Source: Temnopleurus reevesii (Eukaryota; Echinodermata; Echinoidea; Temnopleuroida; Temnopleuridae). From it: a stretch of DNA of 28,326 nucleotides. The notes under the pieces are model-generated. The model ran no database searches and had not been told where the DNA came from. It worked only from the letters and a program-made list of their open reading frames with translations. Positions 9,540 to 19,445 of the stretch are shown in pieces. A program made the translations under genes and the position numbers. Each line of letters begins with the position of its first letter. The stretch's first letter is position 1. The DNA lies in contig BQKZ01002341.1 in NCBI GenBank assembly GCA_036244855.1, positions 57,689 to 86,014 on the forward strand, in the 5' to 3' direction.

Positions 9540-10037
9540 AAACTCGATGATATCTCATGAAAGGTAACAAAATGTGAAAGTCATATTCATTATAATAAAA
9601 AGCATCTAATACCATGGTGATGATGACAGTTAATGAATGCTATCAATTATGTGGAAAAACTGTGGAAAACTATCTGACTACTCCCGCCTCAGGCATTTGG
9701 AGGGTATCAGGCGAAAGAGAAAAAGCGCGGGAGTTATCAAAGAAAATGAACTAAAAATGGGCAGATTTTGGAACGTTACGGATAAAGGGGTACGAGGGTA
9801 TCATAATACTATTCATACAAGCCGTGTTAGTTTTTATAAAATATACCCTTGAGCGTGCATGTTGATTATGGGTGTTCTTGGCTCTCTTTTTAAATTGTGA
9901 ATCCAATCAGATATCAGATTCAGACATTGATGAATCTTTATCAAAACTTCGAAATGCAATCGTGCGAACTATTTTCCATTTTGGACAAATGATATTTGAT
10001 TTCTACACAATAGAAGAATAACCTCAATTTATCATTA
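9540..10037. other. Unique AT-rich DNA, no gene seen
   Basis: The only open frame of note (9637-9852) has no recognisable feature. Positions 9913-9960 resemble 6990-7040. Confidence 0.4.
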
Positions 10038-10164
10038 CAGGGGTGTGTAACATAAAATATGCGATTAAACTCCCGATAAATATTGATCGCAAGTCTATTG
10101 CAAAATGTGTATCATAGAGATAAAATTTCAAATCAGTCTTATCTGTTTTATGTTATTGGCCCAT
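10038..10164. mobile_element. Short MITE with cataaaa termini
   Basis: Left end caggggtgtgtaacataaaa pairs with right end ttttatgttattggccca as imperfect inverted repeats. Internal hairpin words (gcgattaaactcccgataaat and gatcgc) are present. The terminal style matches the elements at 13311 and 22888. No coding capacity. Confidence 0.6.
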
Positions 10165-11030
10165 TGTGAGACACATTTTATGTCTCGACTTTATCATTAC
10201 TTTGGTCGACTAATTAACCATTATAATTCCATCTAAGTAGGTCGAAATAAGTAATTGAATACAAGTTATTTTTAATCATATATTAATATTCAATAGATAA
10301 TGGGCATATATTTAAGTTTTAAAGATCAAATATTGTTGTACGAGTTATTTTACTTTGTCCAAGGAAAATTGTTTGAGAGTGAATTTGTTTAAACTACATC
10401 ATTTTGATCTATGAAGAATTATGTTACTAGGATAAAATTATTGATGTTCAGTTCTAACATTTACAAAATCAGTTTACAATCATATATTCGTGAACTACTG
10501 ACAAATTATAATTGGGTATATACTATTTGAAAAACTGTTAATTGTTACAATTGAATTTGAATAATTGTTGCACCGAGTGTTGAAATGTTTTTTTTTTCTC
10601 AATTTTTATTGCAATTTTGGGGATTGTAAAATTAAGCATTTACTGCATGTACAGGTGGCATGTAATCATTCTGAATTCACGTTGTGTTGCTCTTCTCTTC
10701 TCTATTCTTTGTAATAATCTGAACCAGTATAATGACCGAATGTTCATTATCATCTGATTTAAAAGCAGCATCATTGATTTACATCAAGATCGTTTTAGTC
10801 ACACTCCCATGATACTTGCAGTCATATTTAACCCTATAATTAGCGTATAAATAGCAAGCAAATTAGATCAATGCTAATCGCTTTTCCATATCCTCTGCCT
10901 CTTGCAGGCCATGTATCTCTATACCTCCTATTCTTCCCTTGACTGCACTCCTTCTTCCCCCCCTCCATCCTCTAAATCTCTCCTCTTTTTTACGCTTTCT
11001 CAGCCGTTTCCACCCAGAATCTTTTAAAAT
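10165..11030. other. Unique AT-rich DNA, no gene seen
   Basis: A very AT-rich stretch ending in a pyrimidine-rich patch (10890-10990). I see no gene, RNA or repeat. Confidence 0.45.
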
Positions 11031-11260
11031 TTATAGAAGCAGCTCGCTCGCGGGGCTTGATACGGGACGACAGACATAATAGCCGGATAGCGGCCCCGTA
11101 GTTTCACGGCCTCTTGCGCACAGATACGAGGGAAACGAGCCGAGACGAAAGCCGGTGAAAGAGAAAAGCAGGAGTATTACTCGCCTTCCGAAGAGATGTG
11201 ACAGTGATGTATGGGACAAGCGGGTCTTCATTAAAGCTCACCAACTCGTAAAAATTGCAT
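11030..11260. promoter_or_regulatory. CpG-richer patch
   Basis: CpG words cluster here (gctcgctcgcggggc, ggatagcggccccg, acgagccgagacgaaagccgg), in contrast to the AT-rich flanks. Open frames on both strands are short and unrecognised. It could mark a regulatory element or an untranslated exon. Confidence 0.2.
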
Positions 11261-11817
11261 ATAATATCCCACACCGCGAGATATTTTAATGGACAAAATC
11301 CGATCAGATTTCGCATCACTTACCGTTTCCTCTTATTCCTCCCTCCATATTTTTTCTTAGCAAGCGTTTCAAGCCACTTGTCTCTATTTTTGTGCTTTAT
11401 TCCATTGCGCAGTGAAGCGTGCGGACGATTATTTTTCTGCTGTCTTCTTGAAATTGTTCTCTTCAAAATATCGCTAATCTAAGTGTCATTTGGCTGGTGC
11501 TTGACAATCTTTCATCTTTTGTTTTTGTTTCTTCTTCCTACTCATCCGTTCACATCCATGTGTGATACAGTGTCGAGTTGCAGGACCACGCTGAGAGCAT
11601 TTCCGAAATTATTTTTTGCGGATATTTCACTTCATTTCATTTCCAAGAAAGCGACCTCTTGAACTGCACCACCCGGTGATGCAAAGATGTTGGACATTTT
11701 CAAAATAAATATAACATTTTAATGAATTAGGGAAGCAAAAAAGGGTAAAGTATAAAAGAAAAAGATAGAGAGGAAAACTTAGGGGGAGGAAGAAGTTTTA
11801 ATTTATATTGATTTTAG
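11260..11817. other. Unique DNA, no gene seen
   Basis: Pyrimidine-biased, AT-rich sequence with short unrecognised open frames (for example 11255-11482). No repeat or RNA was recognised. Confidence 0.4.
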
Positions 11818-11972
11818 GTACACACACAAAACTAGAACTCATGGATTTGAGTAAAGTCGCAAAAAATGACCCAATAATGACACATCGGTGAGTATATCAA
11901 TGAAGATACTCAACTGTGTGTCATTATAGTGTCATGTTACTCAAATCTTTGAGTTCTTGTTTTTGTGTGTGT
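11818..11972. mobile_element. Foldback element bounded by CA and TG tracts
   Basis: The arms agaactcatggatttgagta (from 11834) and tactcaaatctttgagttct (to 11957) pair. An inner pair follows, aatgacacatcggtgagtat with atactcaactgtgtgtcatt. The pairing continues outward into cacacacaaaac on the left and gtttttgtgtgtgtg on the right, so the element appears to end in CA/TG microsatellite. No coding capacity. Confidence 0.7.
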
Positions 11973-12418
11973 GTTTGCGTGTACACGTATGTGTTCGTGA
12001 AATTATTCGTAGCAGTAAATTTGTGCTTGAGTGTAGGTGTGTGTGTGTAGGTATGTGTAGGTGACGTTGTCCATGGATATTGATTGCTGATTTTGTCCTT
12101 GGAAAGACTTGTGAATGTGCTCATTGTGTGTGAGTGACCGTGTGCGTGACTGTAGGTGTGTATGTGCATGTTGGTGATATTTTGCAGGGCTGTATAGATG
12201 TGTGTGTCGGTAACATTGAGCGTGACTGTAGATGTGTGTGTGGGTGGCTTTGTACGTGGCTATAGATGTGTGTTACAAGTATGACTTTGTGCGTGACTGT
12301 AGATGTGTGTGTGGGTGATATGCTATAGATGTGTGTGTGGATGGGTTTGTGCATAGCTGTATAGTGACTTTGCACATGGCTGTAAATGTGAATGTGGGTG
12401 ATGTTGTGCGTGTCTATG

Positions 12419-12472
<54 letters not shown>

Positions 12473-12578
12473 TGACTTTGTGCTTGGGTCTGGATGTGTG
12501 ATTTTGTGTGTGGGTGTGGATGTGAGTGTTTGTGTATATGTTTGGTGTGCATGTGTATGCGTAAATCTCTGATAGTGC

Positions 12579-12618
<40 letters not shown>

Positions 12619-12630
12619 ATGCATATTAAT
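11960..12630 (+). repeat. GT-rich minisatellite and (TG)n runs
   Basis: Degenerate units of roughly 40 bp recur from about 12120 to 12410 around the words gcgtgactgtagatgtgtgtgt, split by gggtga.tttgtgc. A (TA)n run (12418-12437), a (TG)n run (12436-12470) and a second (TG)n run (12582-12617) follow. Histidine/threonine-rich open frames on the minus strand are artefacts of this composition. Confidence 0.85.
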
Positions 12631-12692
12631 ACATGGATGTGTTAGTGGGGTAGATAATGGACACGAATAGAACAAGGACATAGGTAGGGAGA

Positions 12693-12693
<1 letters not shown>

Positions 12694-12727
<34 letters not shown>

Positions 12728-12815
12728 TTGAGAGTCGGAGAGAGGGGGAGAGGTAGAGAGAGACTTGGAGACGGAAAGAGGAAGAGAGGAAATAGAGAGA
12801 GAGAGAGACCGTGAG
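12694..12815 (+). repeat. (GA)n tract
   Basis: A clean (GA)n run at 12697-12724 is followed by interrupted GA-rich sequence. Open frames here are serine/leucine artefacts. Confidence 0.9.
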
Positions 12816-12829
12816 AATGATGATGAAAG

Positions 12830-13228
12830 TGACAGCGAGATGGGACGTGAATATGACAGATATGCTCATCTTCCTATAATTGTGGTATACGATTCGAATT
12901 AATTAAGAGAGGCAATCTGTTTCTACTTAGTGTGTGCAATAAAAGTTAATGAGACAAAAGACGTGTATACATTGCAATATAAACGGCACCAGCGTTTAAG
13001 GACATTTTTCAACTTACAATCTACATTCACTGTGGGAGTGTCATAATATCTTGTGTTTCTCAACCTTTTTCTTTGATAGAAAGAAGGTAATCCCTTCATA
13101 TCCTCTGGCATTTGTTTCATTTATAGGGAGAAGCAATCATGTTTGGATTTGTTTGTTTTATCATCATCACCTACCACTCAAAAATTTATCAGAACATATT
13201 AGTATGATAATCGTAATATAGACATGAT
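12830..13228. other. Unique DNA, no gene seen
   Basis: AT-rich sequence with short open frames of no recognisable type (12923-13120 and 13189-13386 on the minus strand, the latter running into the next repeat). Confidence 0.4.
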
Positions 13229-13488
13229 AGATGTGCCAACGACTGTAAGAACGACCGGTGATGGAAAAGGAGATAAGACAGTTTGAAATAATATTCATAT
13301 GCTGAATGAGCAGGGCCCTGTATCATAAAGTTGTTCGTAGATGTACCTACGACTGTACGAACGACAGGTAATAATTGTCCACGCACGATTTAGCCACAGG
13401 AGTCATCATTGAGGGCAGCAAAGGGTCACTATAGTCATTCACAGAGTCGTGCGTAGATCCACGAATAGCTTTATGAAACACACCCCTG
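13229..13488. mobile_element. MITE with duplicated internal block
   Basis: The element at 13311-13488 begins cagggccctgtatcataaag and ends ctttatgaaacacacccctg, imperfect inverted termini of the cataaag type. Its subterminal block agatgtacctacgactgtac (13338 on) is closely repeated just outside at 13229 (agatgtgccaacgactgtaa). This suggests a fragment of a second copy or a partial duplication. Internal gtcgtgcgtagatccacga and the left gttcgtagatgtacctacga also face each other. Confidence 0.6.
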
Positions 13489-14030
13489 GGTGTATCTGCA
13501 AGCCTATCTATGATTTACACGTTCTCAATGTGTCGGTTCGACGAATGATGTCGTTTATCAATACACTTTCAGTGAAACATGACCCAGCTCGTAGACTGTA
13601 TCGTACATATTATTGTACGGCATATCTTACTCATACCCGTTTGGGATATTATGTATAATACCATGCGCGCACCAAGTATTCAAAGACCCATGGGGCTCGA
13701 CCAAGTTTATTTTCAACCCTCCCACTAGAGGATCTGACAAGCAAGCAAAAAAAAAAAAAAAAACCCAAAAAACCCAAAAAACAAAAACAGAAAGGGGGTC
13801 ATCAGTTGAGATTTGGTGCCCCTCACCGATTTTGTCGTGTTTTTATATATAATTTGGCGCCCCAAAATCTGACGTAGGGAGCTCTAGCCTTTACCCCTCC
13901 CCACCATGGTACATAAATGACCACGGTTTATCTCCCTCGCATACTGATATAAAGAGAGAATGAGAACGCACTTAATCTACATTCGATGCTGTACAATAGT
14001 GAGGAATAATCGGAAATTTTATTGTTTAAG
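13489..14030. other. Unique DNA, no gene seen
   Basis: Contains an A run (about 13747-13763) followed by caaaaaacc repeats. Open frames at 13449-13658, 13613-13852 and 13960-14229 are short and match no family. The last overlaps a repeat. Confidence 0.4.
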
Positions 14031-14034
14031 ACCC

Positions 14035-14650
14035 GGATGGGTATATCCATATCTAACGAAGATAACGGGGTCGTTTACACGAGTTATTATGGCGATTTAT
14101 CCTACCAAGGATTCAAGAAGCACAAACAAAGTTCCCACTGCTGTAAAATTTCATTACTCGAGAATGAAAATAGCTTCCGTGCCTTTATTCGTACCTTATG
14201 ACCTAGGAATTTACCATAGTGAAGATTAAACGGAGGTCTCACTGGGTGACTTCAAGTACGGTGTTGGTGTTGGTGTTGGTATTGGTGTTGGTGTTGGTGT
14301 TGAGAGAGCAAAACGGTCCGTAAAGCGAGCTCAAACACCGTTGCTCAGTTTACAGAAGATATACAGAAACGACCGGAAATACATCAGAATCTTGCGAGGT
14401 CTACCCCAAACACCGACAGACTTCAAGTTTGGGGCTGAGGCTGGTGTTGGTTTTGCCAAAGAACACCAACACTAGCGTTGAACACCGTACTTAAAGTCAC
14501 CCACTGTTTGATATAATATATAGGGGTATATTCATATTATCTTACCAAGATTACAGGGTTGTTTATATAACGTGTTATAGCAGCCTAAAAACTATTATGA
14601 ATTTAGGAATGCAGAATGAACAAAGGTTCTTCCTTGAATGGAAATCAATG
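14035..14650 (+). repeat. Diverged direct repeats flanking a foldback
   Basis: 14038-14140 and 14523-14640 share the word order gggtatatycatat, aagatwacrgggtygttta and gttatwgc, then acaaa.gttc. They flank the foldback at 14240-14507. They could be two copies of a dispersed element or one element split and partly duplicated. Confidence 0.5.
14240..14507. mobile_element. Foldback MITE with GGTGTT array in its arm
   Basis: Left arm tgggtgacttcaagtacggt and right arm accgtacttaaagtcaccca pair with one mismatch. Inward of the left arm come about seven GGTGTT/GGTATT units (14260-14302). The right arm has the complement aacaccaacac plus ggtgttggttttg. No coding capacity. Confidence 0.75.
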
Positions 14651-14727
14651 CACAAAATGTGCATGTAAAATATCAGCATGGTTGTGAAGATACATTCATA
14701 TCTAATTCTGTTAGTATTTGCTTTATG

Positions 14728-14986
14728 GAGGCGTCGTGGTGTAGTGGTTCTGACTCTCGCCTCTCAACACGAGGGTCGTAGGTTCGGATCTCACTCATGG
14801 CATCAATTTCCTTCAACAAGAAACGTATCCACATTGTGAAGCACTCCACCCAGGTGAGGTAAATGGGTACCGGTAGGAAGCAATTCTTTGAATGCAGTGA
14901 GCGCCGAATGGGAGCCATGCTATAGCCGGTTAATAATGCACAGAGCGCTTAGAAACACTTGGTATTAAGCACTATATAAATGTTGT

Positions 14987-14987
<1 letters not shown>
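14728..14987 (+). mobile_element. tRNA-headed SINE, complete
   Basis: A box TGGTGTAGTGG (14737-14747) and B box GGTTCGGATCT (14781-14791) lie in a tRNA-like head. The ctctcaa loop puts CTC at the anticodon position, resembling tRNA-Glu or Asp. The body shares cacccaggtgaggtaaatgg and gccggttaataatgcac with the other SINEs, and the 3' end is agcgcttag...actatataaatg before an (ATT)n tail. Conserved boxes suggest it is fairly young. Confidence 0.8.

Positions 14988-15053
<66 letters not shown>
14988..15053 (+). repeat. (ATT)n SINE tail microsatellite
   Basis: An uninterrupted run of about 22 TAT/ATT units directly at the SINE 3' end. Confidence 0.95.
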
Positions 15054-15054
<1 letters not shown>

Positions 15055-15059
15055 ATCTA

Positions 15060-15209
15060 TCCTGCTGTCACGGCTGGTTTTCGAAGGGTTAGTGTCTTTG
15101 ATTTGATAGTTTATATTTTGGTGTTTTCCTCTATACCATTTGCCATTGCCTTTGACTAAAGGGAACCTGTGGTTCTAGACTGGCCGTTTCGTAGTTGTAT
15201 GAAACGTGG

Positions 15210-15241
<32 letters not shown>
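15060..15241 (+). mobile_element. Possible CAA-tailed retroelement scrap
   Basis: The segment ends gccgtttcgtagttgtatga, aacgtggtaaa, then about nine CAA units (15212-15241). The pair cgtttc/gaaacg forms a small hairpin just before the tail, as many SINE and LINE 3' ends do. No pol III boxes or coding remnant were found, so the class is unknown. Confidence 0.35.
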
Positions 15242-16245
15242 CACATTTTAATATTGCATAAACTATCTACACGCTCATGTATATATTGTTTAAAATCCTT
15301 TGCCCAACATAGTTTCGTAACATTCGCTCCATTGCAGAGTTACACATAATTATGTCTGGTAACCATACTGCTCAATTAACGATCAAAAAGGAGAAGTCGC
15401 ATTTTTATAGACGACCGATATTATGATAAATAATCGACTTATCTTCTTATAAAATATTGTAAACGTTTTATCTCCCTAAAATTCTATGTTATGCGTATTT
15501 TCTACAGATATATATGACAAAATACCAGAGATTTTTCATATCACAATCATCGTAATGTTTATAAATATTTTTATACTCGCTTTCGCTCATTTTCTCATTT
15601 TGGGGTGAACGAGCCTTTTCTGTGAGTTCATTTTCGAGCAAGCAAACAGCAGACGGTCCTCCATTTCTCCCCCGCTCCACTCCCGGGACGCTCACCGGAC
15701 GATCCCCTTTCTCAGCAACCCTCTGAAGACTGGTATGAATTATTAAGCATAAAGCATCTACAGGATCAAATGTCGAACTAATTACGGGCGTGACGTGATA
15801 AGTGGCTTTCTGAGTGCTTTAACAGATGAGCAGAGGCAACTAAAACTATAGCTGTAGAAAATTAAAACATAATTTAGAAATCATTTTCCATATTTAGAAT
15901 GCGATTTGTTTGACATCAGAATGTGTTGATTAAATATCCACACATAAATGTAGATATCTTTCGAATTGTGTGGTAGAGTATGTAAAGGAATAAGTCTTTA
16001 AGATTTTTATCAAATACTTGGCATAGAAATAGTCTTATGCTGATGATGACTAAATATTTCATGTTCGGTCCTCGCAATATTTAATACAGTTGTGTTGCAT
16101 TTTGATGGTGTTATTGTCTTCAAAATCTGTTTTGATGACGTTTCCCACCTTTCTTCTTCCTCTTTATTTCTTTTTACTGTTTTTCCTCCTCTCTGTTTTA
16201 AAGATTGCATTGACCACTTTTAGTATCTACATCTACAGTTACGCC
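15242..16245. other. Unique DNA, no gene seen
   Basis: AT-rich, with a CpG- and C-richer patch at about 15610-15720. The minus-strand open frames at 15489-15695 and 16010-16210 match nothing I recognise. Confidence 0.4.
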
Positions 16246-16255
16246 TAAGTGAGAA

Positions 16256-16329
<74 letters not shown>

Positions 16330-16330
16330 T
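16256..16330 (+). repeat. (GA)n-(GT)n compound microsatellite
   Basis: A (GA)n run of about 34 bases switches directly to (GT)n of about 36 bases. Confidence 0.95.
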
Positions 16331-16359
16331 ACATGTGTCTGTTCGTCTGTGCATTTATA

Positions 16360-16600
16360 ATGAGGATCATCATCATTCTCATCATCACCAGCATCACCAT
16401 GAGCAACATCTTCATCATCATCCTCACCATCATCATCATCATCATCATCATCACCGTCATCATCATAACCATTGTCATCATCATTATCATCATTGTGCAT
16501 CAGAATCGTCACCATCATCAACATCATCCTCATCTTCATCGTCATCATCATGATCCCCGTCATGATAATAATAATAATTTATCACCACCACAACTATGAT
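16360..16600 (+). repeat. ATC/CAT trinucleotide tract
   Basis: Interrupted CATCAT/CACCAT units run for over 200 bases. The histidine-, isoleucine-, methionine- and aspartate-rich open frames here are translations of this repeat. Confidence 0.92.
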
Positions 16601-16884
16601 CATTTTTATATTGACACTATAATCATAAGATCATCATCACTGCCATTATTCTTGATGCTGTCAATGACCTTTGTATTTTGCATCATTATCGAGTATAATA
16701 ATTATGAGAAAAATAATTACAATCTGTGCTCGCATATGATATTCATGTCTACGTTTCAATTGACACGTTCGTGCTCACCAAAGCAACTACAATTAAACCA
16801 AAACAAAGCAAAGGACCGGGCGACATCAACGAACTCTAATTTGATTCTAATACGAAATAAAATATTCCATTGACACGAACTCCA

Positions 16885-17210
16885 TCTCTAGACAGATTGT
16901 CATGACTATTCATGAATATTCGCACGGTGTAAAAAATATTCCGATTCCGGGATGCATGTCATATTAATACAGGCCATAAACGGCTCATTAACAGTCTAAT
17001 AACGACTCGGCCATTTACTCAAAATTTGACATAATCTGTTGATGAGACCCCACGGGCAGATTAAGATGGGACTAAAGAGAATGGAATCGTGTAATTTATG
17101 GTTGATATTATATGGTGTTAAATCGAGATTCACTATTATCCATCATGATTTAATTGGATGTGTTTGCTGATAATGCAAATTGAAGGAGGTATCAAATAGG
17201 AGCTTTCAAA
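16885..17210. promoter_or_regulatory. Candidate conserved regulatory block
   Basis: Non-repetitive and of balanced composition. It holds the palindrome ATTCATGAAT (near 16908), the octamer ATGCAAAT (17173-17180, POU/Oct consensus), gatgcatgtcatattaat, ccataaac (Hox/Cdx-like), cagattaag and gatttaattgg (homeodomain-like). Clustering of developmental-factor words without coding potential or repeats suggests an enhancer. This is motif reading only. Confidence 0.3.
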
Positions 17211-17790
17211 CCACTGGAAGGGGGAAGTATTTTGGAGACATTGTTTCCTAAATCCAAACGTTTCTTCTCATTCCTATATCTTAACAATATGTCAGTTTAT
17301 ATAGTACTACACTGTATATTCTTTATAGTATTTCCATATATATCTGAATGTTTCTGTCTAAAAAAGTTTATAGTTATTTAACTTAATGACTACTATAAAA
17401 CAGTGTACTTTTCTTCACATTCCCCTCCCTCTCATCTCTCTCTCTTTCTCTGATTCTCCTGTTCCAAATCTATAACCTTGTTTTGCTATCAATAAATTGT
17501 AACTAATTCTATTTTCATTTTTCAAATATACCAATAAATATACTAATGAACAAATAAATAAATTAATTACATAAGTAAGTAAATAGATCTATAAATAAAC
17601 AATATAATATAAATAAATAAAGCGCTATCGCATTCTTTCTCTCATTGGGTCAGGAAAAGGAACTAGCAATTAGACGTTACTGCGCAACACATTTTCAACT
17701 TGAAATAAATATTACTTGCAGAAGTAAGTAAACAAAATTTGTTAAAACACAGTGGTATAGTGGCGGACGAAGAAGCCACCAATCAAACAC
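17211..17790. other. AT-rich DNA with AAAT-type repeats
   Basis: Positions 17525-17625 contain interrupted AAATAAAT/AAGTAAGT units. The rest is unremarkable and no gene is seen. Confidence 0.5.
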
Positions 17791-17794
17791 ACAA

Positions 17795-18145
17795 CTCAGG
17801 CACACACGTGCACACATACACACATACGCACACACCTACACACACACACACACACACACACCTACACGCACATAAACTCCAACAAACGATCGATTTCCAC
17901 ACTGATCTAACTTCCCCTGTTTTTTTCAAAACATAATTGCGCACGTAGACCACACAAACACACACACGCACACAAACACATATAGCTACGTATTCACAAA
18001 CGCACAGTACGACAGACTTCACAAAACCGGATCACCATCATCACTCAGCACAGTACTTTTCTTTTTTATCTGCTTCACTCACACTCACCCAATCGAGACC
18101 ACACACACATGCACACAAACACACACACAAGCACACACAGTATCC
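17795..18145 (+). repeat. CA-rich microsatellite cluster
   Basis: Two CA-rich blocks (about 17795-17870 and 17945-18140) are separated by about 75 bases of unique sequence. Open frames on both strands are threonine/histidine or valine/cysteine artefacts. Confidence 0.9.
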
Positions 18146-19210
18146 TCAATCTATTTCCTGTTCTATCTCCGTTTCTTCTTTATTGAACGAAATTTACAAT
18201 TTATGAATTCTAAAAAAAAAATGAAGATGTTTGATTATTTTATGAAGTGGGAGACAATCTAAATCATTAGTCAAAAGATAACTTTCAATTTTATTGTAAT
18301 TTTACAATCAACAGCTTAAAAGAAGATCAACACAATAATTGTCATGATTGTTAAAAGTTAAATTTCTCCAAATATCAGAGTTTTAACGTTAAAACACCCA
18401 CCCTATTGAAAGAAAGCCTTAATAAATAAATAAAAGTATTCAAACAGAATGTTTTAAAGTTTCAACATACATCAACTTGAACTTAAAAAGAGCTAATCAA
18501 ATAACGCCAATAAAGACCGCGTGAACCGAACACGCTGAATAACGCGTCTGTACTTCTACTCAACTTACAGATCTATATTGGTCCATTGTAATAAGTGCAG
18601 ACTACCTGCTCTTTTAACATGTTAAACTACAGAGAGAGTTGTATTTGAACAATACTTATCCCACCATCTGCCGAGCTTGTTTTCTCCACCTCTTCCACCC
18701 GATCTTTGTTGATTTTTCGACTGTACTTTCTATTTTCCCCCAATGTTCTAGCTTCACGCCTATCATTCGAGAAGATCAATTTCTAGGGCTGTCTTTTCCT
18801 CTAACCCCTGGGTGTATATTGTTTTCTTTCGATAGCAACACCCGGCCTTCGTAAGTGTTCTCTCTTTCTAGTTATTGTGTCTCATATCGAAGGTATCAGC
18901 TGTCAAATTCAGTGGAAATATCCGGTATTATGATTCAATGCATCATAATAGAACCCCTCTAGTCCTATTTTGAGCCCTTTCTCTGTTTTTGTTGCCTTTT
19001 TATCCATGATGATTATTTTTCTCTATATACCTGATCAATACTTCATATTTTTCTTGTGTCTATAAACATGAAAGCTCACACGTTGCTTGCGTAGGGTATC
19101 GCCAAACTCACAAAGCATTGATAAAAGACAGGAAAACTATTTTTTAACCTTCCAAGGATTTTAGGAGAAAATAGTAAGAATTTAGAATCTGACGTGGATT
19201 TTAGAGGGAC
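18146..19210. other. Unique AT-rich DNA, no gene seen
   Basis: No gene or repeat recognised. A short CpG-bearing patch (18505-18550) includes ccaataaagaccgcgtgaac. Confidence 0.4.
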
Positions 19211-19214
19211 AATA

Positions 19215-19445
19215 GTAGGCCGTCCATACGATCGATTTCTCCGCCTGCTCTAGTCGTGCTGTGACGCGCGCATACTTACACGCAACGCGGGGAGCTAGTT
19301 CGCCTCCGCCAGTCTCCGCCTTGCGCCGTTATCTACCAGTTATGAATATCAATTATGATTTCTTTCGCCGAATGATGGCGCTTCCCAACCGGAAGGAACT
19401 AATCAAGACGGGCAAAATGGCGGACAGGTGGCAATGACTCAGCAG
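19215..19445. promoter_or_regulatory. Best promoter or enhancer candidate
   Basis: A CpG-rich half (19215-19340) is followed by a packed set of consensus-like sites within 60 bases: ACCGGAAGG (19388-19396, ETS/GABP type), AAAATGGCGG (19414-19423, YY1 type), CAGGTG (19425-19430, E-box) and TGACTCAGCA (19435-19444, AP-1/NF-E2 type). ETS plus YY1 in CpG-rich DNA is typical of housekeeping promoters in animals. A 31-codon open frame (19342-19437) overlaps it. No long open frame is attached on either side, so if it is a promoter its exons must be short or distant. Confidence 0.4.
19342..19437 (+). other. 31-codon small open frame, unproven
   Basis: It starts MNINYDFFRRMMALPNRKEL and ends in MADRWQ with stop TGA. 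It is basic, with no signal peptide or membrane segment. It overlaps the ETS/YY1/AP-1 cluster, so it is probably a by-product of regulatory DNA. No family is recognised. Confidence 0.1.

Noticed and set aside
12121..12681. Long histidine/threonine-rich open frame, minus strand
   Set aside because: It is a translation of the GT-rich minisatellite; all frames through it are open because stop codons are rare in this repeat.
16198..16599. Asp-, Met- and His-rich open frames on both strands
   Set aside because: They translate GA, GT and ATC microsatellites.
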